A DNA stretch of 10,375 nucleotides from an uncultured Arcobacter sp. (GTDB lineage: Bacteria > Campylobacterota > Campylobacteria > Campylobacterales > Arcobacteraceae), in NCBI GenBank assembly GCA_913054415.1, contig CAJXII010000045.1:1-10375 (forward strand), written 5' to 3'. The notes under the pieces were generated by a model. That model was given only the letters and a program-made list of their open reading frames with translations, searched no databases and was not told the origin of the DNA. Positions 1 to 7,096 of the stretch are shown one piece after another. The first letter of the stretch is position 1. Every line of letters begins with the position of its first letter. Both the position numbers and the translations under genes were made by a program.

Positions 1-18
1 CGTAGGTCGCTGCCAACT
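1..18 (+). rRNA. rrf: 3' end of 5S ribosomal RNA (partial)
   Basis: The first bases read GTAGGTCGCTGCCAAC, which closely resembles the conserved 3' end of bacterial 5S rRNA (the E. coli form ends GAGAGTAGGGAACTGCCAGGC). The final CTGCCAAC would be the 3' strand of helix I. The stretch is clearly more GC-rich than the sequence after it, as expected for a structural RNA in an AT-rich genome. Only the tail is present, so the fold cannot be tested here and the exact 3' end (about base 17-20) is a guess. If correct, a 16S-23S-5S operon lies immediately outside the left edge on the + strand. The identification is by remembered similarity. Confidence 0.7.
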
Positions 19-32
19 TTTAAGGTCTCTTT

Positions 33-55
33 CTTTTTAGAAAAAGTTTTTCTAA
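33..55 (+). terminator. Possible weak terminator after the 5S rRNA
   Basis: CTTTTTAGAAAAAG (33-46) can form a small AT hairpin and is followed by five T (47-51). An overlapping alternative is the perfect 9-base inverted repeat TTAGAAAAA/TTTTTCTAA (37-45 and 47-55) around G46. Both stems hold at most one G-C pair, so they would be weak. The position, between the rRNA tail and the next start codon, is where an rRNA operon terminator or processing site would be expected. It could equally be chance in AT-rich sequence. Confidence 0.3.
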
Positions 56-56
56 T

Positions 57-62
57 AAAAGG
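57..62 (+). promoter_or_regulatory. Ribosome binding site of the antiporter gene
   Basis: AAAAGG lies six bases before the ATG at 69. This supports that ATG as the start of the antiporter. No clear separate promoter can be picked out between the 5S tail and this site. Confidence 0.6.
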
Positions 63-68
63 CTATTT

Positions 69-1676
69 ATGGATTTATTATCTATTATTGTAATCACTTT
101 ATTTTTATCATTGTTTATTAATTTATTTCTAAAAAAGTTACATATTTCTCCTATTGTAGGTTATATATTTACAGGTGTCATAATAGTTACATTTATGAAG
201 TTTGTGCATATAAATAGTGAACTTTTATCTCATATTGCTGAGTTTGGTATTGTATTTTTAATGTTTACCATTGGACTTGAGTTCTCTGTTAATCATTTAA
301 AAAAGATGAAAAAAGAGGTATTTGTTTTTGGAACTTTAGAAGTGGTTATAACTACTTTTTGTTTTAGTGCAATCTCCTTTTATCTATTCTCTTTAGATTT
401 AAAAACTTCTATCGTAATTGGTTCAGCTTTATCGTTATCATCAACTGCTATTGTTTTAAAAGTTTTAAATGAAAATGGAGATATTCATAGACCATATGGT
501 AGGTATAGCACAGGAATACTTATTTTTCAAGATTTGGCAGTTATTCCTATATTATTAATGCTTACAATTATTTCAGATCCAAATGCTTCTATTAGTGATA
601 TGTTATTAAATACTTTATATTCTGCAATAGCTGTTGGGGTAATTATATTTATTTTAGGAAAATATGTAACAGAAAGATTTTTAGCATATGTAGTTGATAC
701 TCATGTAGAAGAGTTATTTATATCTGCAATATTATTAATAGTATTATCATCATCATTATTAGCTCATATATTTGGCTTTTCATACTCATTGGGTGCTTTT
801 TTAGCTGGAATGTTAATTGCAGAAACAAAATATAAATATCAGATCGAAGCAGATTTGGTTCCATTTAGAGATATATTGTTGGGTATCTTTTTTATTACTG
901 TTGGATTGCAGGTTAATATTGATACAATTTTGAATAACTTTTTTTTAATTATTGGGTTAGCTATTGGAATTTTAGCAATAAAAGCAATATTAATTTTTGC
1001 AATATTAAGAGTTTTTACCTTTACAAAAAGAGCTTTTAAAGTGGCATTAGCTATTGCACAAGTTGGTGAATTTTCATTTGCTATTTTTGCATTAGCAAGT
1101 GCAAATCATCTACTTGATCCTACTATTAATGAGATTTTAATAGCTGTTGTTATCATATCATTAATTTTTACATCATTAGTATTAAGATATGTAAGAGTAT
1201 TTGTTCAATTATTTTATAAAGATAAAACAGAGATACTTGATGAACCTTTAGTAAGTTCAACTATATCAAATCATATTATTGTATGTGGATATTCACTTTT
1301 GGGTCAAAAAATTGTTAAGTATTTAAAACAATCAGATTTTCCTTATGTTGCTATTGAACATGATAGAGAGCATGTAAAATTAGGACATCAAAGATCAGAT
1401 ATAGTATTTTTTGGTAATGCTGCTTCTAAAATTATGTTAAATAATTTACAGATCAAAAATGCTGCTTCAGTTATCATTGCAATAGATAATGATGATAAAG
1501 TAAGATTAATTTGTCAATCTATTAGAGATATAAATCCAAATATTTCTATTATTATTAAAGTAACACATCAAGCACAAATTGATGATCTTCGTGATATTAA
1601 AGTTGAAAAATTTATAAATGAAAATGAAATTATAGCGGAGCAGTTAGTAAAAAAAGCTACACAATGTAGCCTTTAA
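69..1676 (+). CDS. KefB/KefC-type monovalent cation:proton antiporter (CPA2) with RCK domain
   Basis: A predicted inner-membrane antiporter of 535 residues that should exchange K+ or Na+ for protons. Residues 1-385 are almost wholly hydrophobic, with about a dozen membrane segments. They carry family signatures: FLMFTIGLEF (63-72), FQDLAVIP (153-160, with the Q154-D155 pair typical of Kef-like transporters) and FFITVGLQV (274-282). Residues about 402-527 form a cytoplasmic TrkA-N/RCK domain with IIVCGYSLLG (403-412) and an acidic residue (E430) where the nucleotide ribose is usually bound. The nucleotide loop reads GYSxxG, so Ser409 replaces the usual middle glycine. The protein is shorter than E. 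coli KefC (about 620 residues) and has no TrkA-C domain. No KefF-like partner gene is nearby, so glutathione gating as in KefC should not be assumed. The ion carried cannot be told from sequence. The ATG has a good ribosome binding site, and the stop overlaps the metH stop on the other strand. Confidence 0.9.
   Translation: MDLLSIIVITLFLSLFINLFLKKLHISPIVGYIFTGVIIVTFMKFVHINSELLSHIAEFGIVFLMFTIGLEFSVNHLKKMKKEVFVFGTLEVVITTFCFSAISFYLFSLDLKTSIVIGSALSLSSTAIVLKVLNENGDIHRPYGRYSTGILIFQDLAVIPILLMLTIISDPNASISDMLLNTLYSAIAVGVIIFILGKYVTERFLAYVVDTHVEELFISAILLIVLSSSLLAHIFGFSYSLGAFLAGMLIAETKYKYQIEADLVPFRDILLGIFFITVGLQVNIDTILNNFFLIIGLAIGILAIKAILIFAILRVFTFTKRAFKVALAIAQVGEFSFAIFALASANHLLDPTINEILIAVVIISLIFTSLVLRYVRVFVQLFYKDKTEILDEPLVSSTISNHIIVCGYSLLGQKIVKYLKQSDFPYVAIEHDREHVKLGHQRSDIVFFGNAASKIMLNNLQIKNAASVIIAIDNDDKVRLICQSIRDINPNISIIIKVTHQAQIDDLRDIKVEKFINENEIIAEQLVKKATQCSL
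1649..1670 (-). terminator. Intrinsic terminator of the proA-metH operon, inside the antiporter gene
   Basis: The inverted repeat GCTACA/TGTAGC (1656-1661 and 1665-1670) with a three-base loop forms a six-pair stem. On the - strand it begins two bases after the metH stop codon and is followed by seven T (complement of 1649-1655). This is a standard Rho-independent terminator. On the + strand the same hairpin is followed only by CTTTAAATATT, so it may act weakly in the other direction. The hairpin bases also encode Ala530 to Ser534 of the antiporter. Confidence 0.75.
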
Positions 1677-4600
1677 ATATTGAAGTATTTTGCTTCTTTA
1701 TTTGGAACTATTATAGCTACTGTGCTTTGCTCTGGATGAATTTGATAAGTTTCACTAAGTTCTATTCCAAATTCATAAGGTTTTAAAATATCAAATATAG
1801 TTTTGTTCATAGCCAAATCTGGACAAGCAGCATATCCAGGAGAGTATCTACAACCTTGATAACCTTTCATCACTACATCACTTAAAGTTGGTTTCTCTTT
1901 TTTTGCTATATTTAGATCAAGTCTTATTTGTTTGTGTAAAACTTCAGCTCCAGCTAACTCTACTCCTAGTCCATGCACATTATAATATCTAGCAAATTCT
2001 CCAGCTTTATATATTTCACTCTCAAATGGTGTGATATTAAGTCCAGATGATGAAAATGTAAATCCAACTGTATCAAACTGATCCGATTTAAAATAATCAG
2101 CCAAACATCTATGTGGAGATTCCCCTTGTCGTGGGAAATCAAATGTAGCTATAATATTTTGTTTTTGCTCATCATAAATATAAAGTTTTGTATCATCACT
2201 TTTACAAGGGAAATACCCATACAACAAAATAGGATCAAATATATTTTTTTCTAAAAATTCATCTTTTAAAGACTCATAAAGTGGCCAAACTACCTCTTCT
2301 TCATGTTTTTTAAACTCTTCTATATCTTGTTTTGCTCTTTTATATCCCCATCTTTGTCTAAATAAAACTCTATGATTTATCCAAGAAAATACCAACTCTT
2401 TTAGATTTGGTATTGTTGGGTTCATATTTGGAGCAGCTATAATTTTTCTACCCCAAAATGGTGGAGTATAAGTATCTGATCTCTTTGGCATAATAGGTTT
2501 ATGTATAGTTGGATCAAATATAACTTTCTCTTTTTGTTTGATATTTTCATCTATTTTAACCAAATCAGCTGCCATATTGGTATCTAATGTTCCACCTTGC
2601 TGATTAAATTGTTCAATTCTTTGCATAGCAACTACACCATCAAAAGCATCTCTTGCATAAAATATACTTCCATCATAAATAGGGCGACAAAACTCATCAA
2701 CAAATGCTTTTGTAAGTGCTGCACCACCTAGTAATACAGGGATATTTAATTTTTGATTTTGTAACTCTTGTAGATTTGCTTTCATCTCATTTGTTGATTT
2801 GACAAGTAATCCACTCATACCAATAGCACTAGCGTTATGCTCTTTTGCTTTTTGAATAAAATCTCCAATAGATGCTTTGATCCCTATATTTATAACTTTA
2901 AATCCATTGTTGCTTAAAATAATATCTACAAGATTTTTACCTACATCATGAACATCACCTTTTACAGTTCCTAGCACCAATGTTGTATCACTTTCTTTTT
3001 CTATTTTTGGTAAAAATGGATTAAGTTTATCAACACAAGCTTTCATAGTTTCTGCACTTTGAAGCACAAAAGGAAGTTGCATAACACCACTTCCAAAAAG
3101 TTCACCTATTTCTTTCATACCATCTATTAGCCATTGATTTACTATAATCTCTGGTGGCATAGTATCTTTTAGTTTTAGTGCAAGTGGAATTAATCTTTCT
3201 TTATCGCCATCTTTTAGAAGTTGAATAACTTTTTCTTTGTCACTTAATTTCTCAAACTCCTCATCACTTTGTTGCTCTACAGCTTGAATATTTGAAAAAT
3301 GATCAATAAATGCAAAAAGTGGATCGCCATTGTCTCTTCTATTAAAAAGTAGATCTTCACAAACTTTTATATCTTCATCTTTAAATTTATCTATAGGGAT
3401 TAGATGTTTTACGTTTACAATAGCACTACTAAGACCGGCTTTTACACAATGGTGTAAAAATATACTATTTAGATAAACTCTTGCATCTTTATTTAGCCCA
3501 AAAGAGATATTTGATAATCCCAAAGTGGTGCTAACTTCTGGATGCATTGAGGTAAATTCTCTTATAGCTTCTATTGTTTCTATTCCAGCAGTATGATACT
3601 CTTCATCCCCACTTCCTATAGTAAATACAAGCATATCAAATACTAAATCTTGAGGGTCAAGTTTATGAATATTTACAGCTCTATCATAAATTCTTTGAGC
3701 AATTCTCACTTTATCATCTTTTGTTTTTGCCATAGCTACTTCATCTATTACAAGACAAACTAAACTAGCTCCATATTTTTTTGCTAAAGCACAGATTTGA
3801 TCAAATCTCTCAACCCCATCTTCTAAATTAACAGAATTTATTATAGCTTTACCACCTATTAGTTTTAAAGCAGTTTCAAGTGCTTTGATTTGTGTGCTAT
3901 CTGGCATAAGTGGTAGTGAGATTTTTTGTGTGTATCTGCTAACAACCTCTTGCATATCTTTTGATTCATCTCTTCCTGCAAATCCTACACTTACATCTAT
4001 TACATGAGCTCCAGCCCTTACCTGCTCTTGTGCTACACTTAAAGTGCCTTCATAATCTTCAGCTTTTAAAAGTTCTCTAAAAGCTTTGCTTCCTGTTGCA
4101 TTACTTCTTTCCCCTATTAAAAGTGGTGCAGGGTTTTGTTTAAGTGCAATAGTTGTAAATAGTGAAGCTAAACTTTTAGGATGTGATCCTTTTGGTGGTT
4201 TTGGAACTATATTAGATACTGCATCATTTAAAGCTTTTATATGTTGAGGTGTTGTTCCACAACAACCACCTAAAAAACTAATTCCATTAAAATCTAAAAA
4301 CTCTTTTTGTATAGAGGCAAACTCATCTGGTCCCATAGGATAAAATGTATAACCACCTCTATTTTGAGGAAGCCCTGCATTACTATGGATTGATAGATAT
4401 TTATTTGATACCTCACTTAAAACTTCAAGATGTTTTTTTACTTGTGCTGGTCCTGTTCCGCAGTTAAATCCTAAACTTAAAATATCAAATGGCTCCATAA
4501 TTGTAGCAATAGTTGTAGCATCTGTTCCTATTAACATAGTTCCACTTAACTCAATAGTAACACTTACCATAATTGGAATTTGTGGTGCGACATCATTTAG

Positions 4601-5134
4601 TGCATGTAAAGCTGCTTTGATTTGAAGTGGATCTTGACAAGTTTCAAGTAAAAAAACATCTGCTTTACCATCTGCTAAACCTTGAGCCATTATTTTATAT
4701 CCATCATACATAGTGTCATAATCGATATGCCCAAGTGAAGGAAGTTTTGTTCCAGGTCCAATAGAAGCTAATACAAATCTAGGTTTCTCTTTTGTAGAGT
4801 ATTTATCACATATTTTTTTTACATGCTCACATCCAAGTTTTGATAACTCATAACTTCTATGTCCCATATCATATTCATCTAGAACCCAATTCATAGAACC
4901 AAAAGTGTTTGTTTTTATCATATCTGCACCACTTAGTGCATAGGCATTGTGTATTTTTTCTAAAATATTTGGTTCTGTAGCATTTAGAAGCTCATTGCAT
5001 CCCTCTTGCTCTATACCTTTATCATCTATCCATGCCTCTTTTGGAACACCGTAAGTTTGAAGTTGTGTCCCCATAGCACCATCTATGATTAGCGGTCGTT
5101 GTTTAAGTATATTTAAAATCTGTTTTTTTATCAT
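1673..5134 (-). CDS. metH: Cobalamin-dependent methionine synthase
   Basis: Transfers a methyl group from 5-methyltetrahydrofolate through cobalamin to homocysteine, making methionine in the cytoplasm. All four modules are present in 1153 residues (E. coli has about 1227). Homocysteine domain, about 1-305: zinc ligands Cys225 (GFNCGTG) and Cys291-Cys292 (GGCCGT). Pterin domain, about 335-590: starts near LLIGERSNATGS. Cobalamin module: cap about 630-715, then Rossmann part about 716-850 with DVHDVG (727-732), where His729 is the lower cobalt ligand, plus GMSGLL (772-777) and LLGGAAL (801-807). Reactivation domain, about 890-1153: binds S-adenosylmethionine, with RYSPGYAACPD (1096-1106). The ATG is preceded by AAAAGGAAAG (complement of 5143-5152), inside the last codons of queE. 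Only three bases separate the two genes, so there is no room for a cobalamin or SAM riboswitch directly before metH, and expression must come from upstream. It is the last gene of the operon. No lesion is seen. Confidence 0.97.
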   Translation of the reverse strand: MIKKQILNILKQRPLIIDGAMGTQLQTYGVPKEAWIDDKGIEQEGCNELLNATEPNILEKIHNAYALSGADMIKTNTFGSMNWVLDEYDMGHRSYELSKLGCEHVKKICDKYSTKEKPRFVLASIGPGTKLPSLGHIDYDTMYDGYKIMAQGLADGKADVFLLETCQDPLQIKAALHALNDVAPQIPIMVSVTIELSGTMLIGTDATTIATIMEPFDILSLGFNCGTGPAQVKKHLEVLSEVSNKYLSIHSNAGLPQNRGGYTFYPMGPDEFASIQKEFLDFNGISFLGGCCGTTPQHIKALNDAVSNIVPKPPKGSHPKSLASLFTTIALKQNPAPLLIGERSNATGSKAFRELLKAEDYEGTLSVAQEQVRAGAHVIDVSVGFAGRDESKDMQEVVSRYTQKISLPLMPDSTQIKALETALKLIGGKAIINSVNLEDGVERFDQICALAKKYGASLVCLVIDEVAMAKTKDDKVRIAQRIYDRAVNIHKLDPQDLVFDMLVFTIGSGDEEYHTAGIETIEAIREFTSMHPEVSTTLGLSNISFGLNKDARVYLNSIFLHHCVKAGLSSAIVNVKHLIPIDKFKDEDIKVCEDLLFNRRDNGDPLFAFIDHFSNIQAVEQQSDEEFEKLSDKEKVIQLLKDGDKERLIPLALKLKDTMPPEIIVNQWLIDGMKEIGELFGSGVMQLPFVLQSAETMKACVDKLNPFLPKIEKESDTTLVLGTVKGDVHDVGKNLVDIILSNNGFKVINIGIKASIGDFIQKAKEHNASAIGMSGLLVKSTNEMKANLQELQNQKLNIPVLLGGAALTKAFVDEFCRPIYDGSIFYARDAFDGVVAMQRIEQFNQQGGTLDTNMAADLVKIDENIKQKEKVIFDPTIHKPIMPKRSDTYTPPFWGRKIIAAPNMNPTIPNLKELVFSWINHRVLFRQRWGYKRAKQDIEEFKKHEEEVVWPLYESLKDEFLEKNIFDPILLYGYFPCKSDDTKLYIYDEQKQNIIATFDFPRQGESPHRCLADYFKSDQFDTVGFTFSSSGLNITPFESEIYKAGEFARYYNVHGLGVELAGAEVLHKQIRLDLNIAKKEKPTLSDVVMKGYQGCRYSPGYAACPDLAMNKTIFDILKPYEFGIELSETYQIHPEQSTVAIIVPNKEAKYFNI

Positions 5135-5137
5135 ATT

Positions 5138-5881
5138 TTATACTTTCCTTTTATTATCCCATATTCGTATATGGATTCTATCGCTATATAAAAAATTATT
5201 TTTTATTGCTTGTTGAATAACTTGTTGTGAATTTATCTCTAACTCTTTTTTATTGCTAGAGATTGGCATTAAATATATTTGATTGTTTGTAATATCTAAA
5301 TTATTGACAATATTTTTAATCTCTTTTAGCTCTTTGTTTTTACCTCTTATAGAAAATTTAAGATAGCTATTTGTTGTTTGTTTTAATAGTTTTTGCAATA
5401 GTGGTATATTTACTCTTTTTGTATATTTTTCATCACTATTTTGAAGTTTTACACCAATAGAAAACATAATCTTTCTTTGATATTTTTTTTGTAAAGATAT
5501 ATTAATAGTTCCATTTGTTTCAATAGTGATAAAATGATTATTTTTAATAAGATATTTAAGTAGTTTTTGAAAATCTTTATTTTCCCAATACAACAAAGGT
5601 TCACCACCAGTTATGACAATATCTATATTTTTTTGATCTGATAAATTGTATATATTATTGATAATTTGTTTATAATCTAACTTTTTCCATTGATTTTTAA
5701 AATTTTTATCAACTGCATAAAAACTATCACATCCAAAATATTTTTTTGAATCTATTGTGTATTTGACATTAAACCCTCTACATTGAAGGTTGCACTTTGC
5801 AAATCTTATAAATAAAGATGGTCGTCCTGCTCTTCTACCTTCACCTTGAATGGTTGGTCCAAAAATTTCACTTATATACAT
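5138..5881 (-). CDS. queE: 7-carboxy-7-deazaguanine synthase, radical SAM
   Basis: Converts 6-carboxy-5,6,7,8-tetrahydropterin to 7-carboxy-7-deazaguanine in the preQ0/queuosine route, using a [4Fe-4S] cluster and S-adenosylmethionine. Family marks in 247 residues: FGPTIQGEGRRAGRPSLF (7-24), the GGEPL SAM-binding motif (92-96) and ETNGT (121-125). The cysteines are unusual. Cys30 and Cys34 fit the start of CX3CX2C, but Phe37 stands where the third cysteine belongs. The next cysteine is Cys51 in GCDS, resembling the normal CDT context, which gives CX3CX16C. The usual SPK region reads SIGVKL. I infer a lineage-type variant and not a dead enzyme, because everything else is intact and the gene sits with queC and queD. 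The start overlaps the queD stop by one base (TGATG) with no strong ribosome site, suggesting translational coupling. Several sampled 60-base lines have only 20-25% G+C, lower than parts of metH sampled the same way (37-40%). Confidence 0.9.
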   Translation of the reverse strand: MYISEIFGPTIQGEGRRAGRPSLFIRFAKCNLQCRGFNVKYTIDSKKYFGCDSFYAVDKNFKNQWKKLDYKQIINNIYNLSDQKNIDIVITGGEPLLYWENKDFQKLLKYLIKNNHFITIETNGTINISLQKKYQRKIMFSIGVKLQNSDEKYTKRVNIPLLQKLLKQTTNSYLKFSIRGKNKELKEIKNIVNNLDITNNQIYLMPISSNKKELEINSQQVIQQAIKNNFLYSDRIHIRIWDNKRKV

Positions 5882-6420
5882 CAGTCTGCAAACACTACAC
5901 TTTTTGATTTTAAGCTTTCATAAAATTCTATTTTTACAACTTTTATATTAAAACTTGCCATTTTATTTTTTACTATTTCCATAAACCAACTACTTATATT
6001 TTCACTTGTTGGCACAAAATCAACAACAATAAACCCCTCATACATCTCTAAAATAGATGGATGTTCATCTTTAACTATTGTTAAATCTGGTATTTTAAAA
6101 CCTTGTTCCATTTGAATTAGATTATTTTGATCTTTATAATGAGGCAACATTGTATTATATAAAGGGTCATTTGAATCTATAATAAATTTATGATCAATAG
6201 TATCATCTAAAAAATATTTGAACCAATTTAGATGATTAAAATCAGTTACCATACCTTTTGTGAGTTTATCACTTTCAAGATGAATTATAACTTTACCTTG
6301 ATGACCATGCAGATGGCGACAAGCTAAACAACTATCTATACTAAAATCTTTATTTAACTCTTGAGACCAAACTCTATGTCCATAACAAAAATCAAACTCT
6401 TTACTTATTTGCCATCTCAT
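5881..6420 (-). CDS. queD: 6-carboxy-5,6,7,8-tetrahydropterin synthase (QueD)
   Basis: Makes 6-carboxytetrahydropterin from dihydroneopterin triphosphate, the step before QueE. This is the PTPS/QueD fold. Zinc ligands are His15 (YGHRVW) and His38/His40 (HLHGH). Catalytic Cys34 sits in the C-x3-HGH arrangement of the family. Also visible are GMVTDF (56-61), Asp76-His77 in TIDHKF, PTSEN (137-141) and Glu168 near the C-terminus, all at the expected places. At 179 residues it is longer than E. coli QueD (about 120). The extra length lies mainly between about residues 80 and 135, plus a longer loop before the HGH motif that carries a second cysteine (C31-x2-C34). The ATG overlaps the queC stop by one base (TAATG), and the stop overlaps queE, so the three genes are probably translated in a coupled way. 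A plain 6-pyruvoyltetrahydropterin synthase role is less likely, given the queC and queE neighbours. Confidence 0.92.
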   Translation of the reverse strand: MRWQISKEFDFCYGHRVWSQELNKDFSIDSCLACRHLHGHQGKVIIHLESDKLTKGMVTDFNHLNWFKYFLDDTIDHKFIIDSNDPLYNTMLPHYKDQNNLIQMEQGFKIPDLTIVKDEHPSILEMYEGFIVVDFVPTSENISSWFMEIVKNKMASFNIKVVKIEFYESLKSKSVVFAD

Positions 6421-7094
6421 TATACAATACCATCTTCATATTCAATTTTATCTGCAATATTTGCTTGTTTAAAGCCATTTAATCTTAATCTACAACTATC
6501 ACAAACTCCACAAGCTTTAGTATTGTTTTGGTAACAGCTCCATGTTAATTCAAGTGGCACATTTAGTTTTATCGCTTCTTGCACAATTTGACTTTTTTGT
6601 AAATCTATTAATGGTGTTTTTAATACTATATTTGTATCATCTTTTGTGCCTTGATTTATTGCTTCTTGCATTTGTTCTATAAACTTATTGGTGCAATCAG
6701 GATAACCGCTACTATCTTCTTGAACAACACCTATAAATATTGATTTTGCACCCTCTTTTTCAGCAATAGCTCCAGCAATACTTAAAAATATACCATTTCT
6801 AAAAGGAACATAAGTAACGGGAACACCATCTGTTAGTCCAATAGTTGGAACTTCAATATTTTTATCAACCAATGCAGATGCACCTATTTGTTTAAAAAAA
6901 TCTAAATCAATCTCATATTTATTGCTAATATCTAAATCATCGCAAATATCTCTAAAAGCTTTTGTTTCCCGCTCTTGTGTTCGTTGTCCATAATTAAAAT
7001 GTATAGCAATTATCTCATAACCAGAAGCTTTGGCAATATAGCTACATAATGTGCTATCCATTCCACCACTTAAAATACATACTGCTTTTTTCAT
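6420..7094 (-). CDS. queC: 7-cyano-7-deazaguanine (preQ0) synthase
   Basis: ATP-dependent enzyme that turns 7-carboxy-7-deazaguanine into preQ0, consuming ammonia. The N-terminal PP-loop for ATP is SGGMDS (9-14). FNYGQRTQER (33-42), VPFRNGIFLS (96-105) and DSSGYPDC (127-134) are typical QueC segments. The C-terminal zinc site is Cys187, Cys195, Cys198 and Cys201 (CYQN...CGVCDSCRLR). Its 224 residues match the family size, and nothing is missing. The start lies two bases after the phosphomutase stop. The nearest purine-rich site (AAAGGA, inside the phosphomutase 3' end) is about 14 bases upstream, a little far, so coupling to the upstream gene is likely. queC, queD and queE cover the route from dihydroneopterin triphosphate to preQ0. 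FolE, QueF, Tgt and QueA are not in the window. Confidence 0.96.
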   Translation of the reverse strand: MKKAVCILSGGMDSTLCSYIAKASGYEIIAIHFNYGQRTQERETKAFRDICDDLDISNKYEIDLDFFKQIGASALVDKNIEVPTIGLTDGVPVTYVPFRNGIFLSIAGAIAEKEGAKSIFIGVVQEDSSGYPDCTNKFIEQMQEAINQGTKDDTNIVLKTPLIDLQKSQIVQEAIKLNVPLELTWSCYQNNTKACGVCDSCRLRLNGFKQANIADKIEYEDGIV

Positions 7095-7096
7095 AG

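Noticed and set aside
2..40. Short + strand open frame ending at TAG 38-40, as a possible tail of an upstream protein
   Set aside because: The sequence matches a 5S rRNA 3' end better, and its composition differs from local coding sequence.
5135..5137. A cobalamin or SAM riboswitch controlling metH
   Set aside because: There are only three bases between queE and metH and no structured leader, so such an element cannot lie directly before the gene.
5138..5881. QueE as a degenerate or dead gene, because the canonical third cysteine is missing
   Set aside because: The frame is intact, the other QueE motifs are kept, Cys51 in a CDS context can serve as the ligand, and the gene is tightly embedded between queD and metH.
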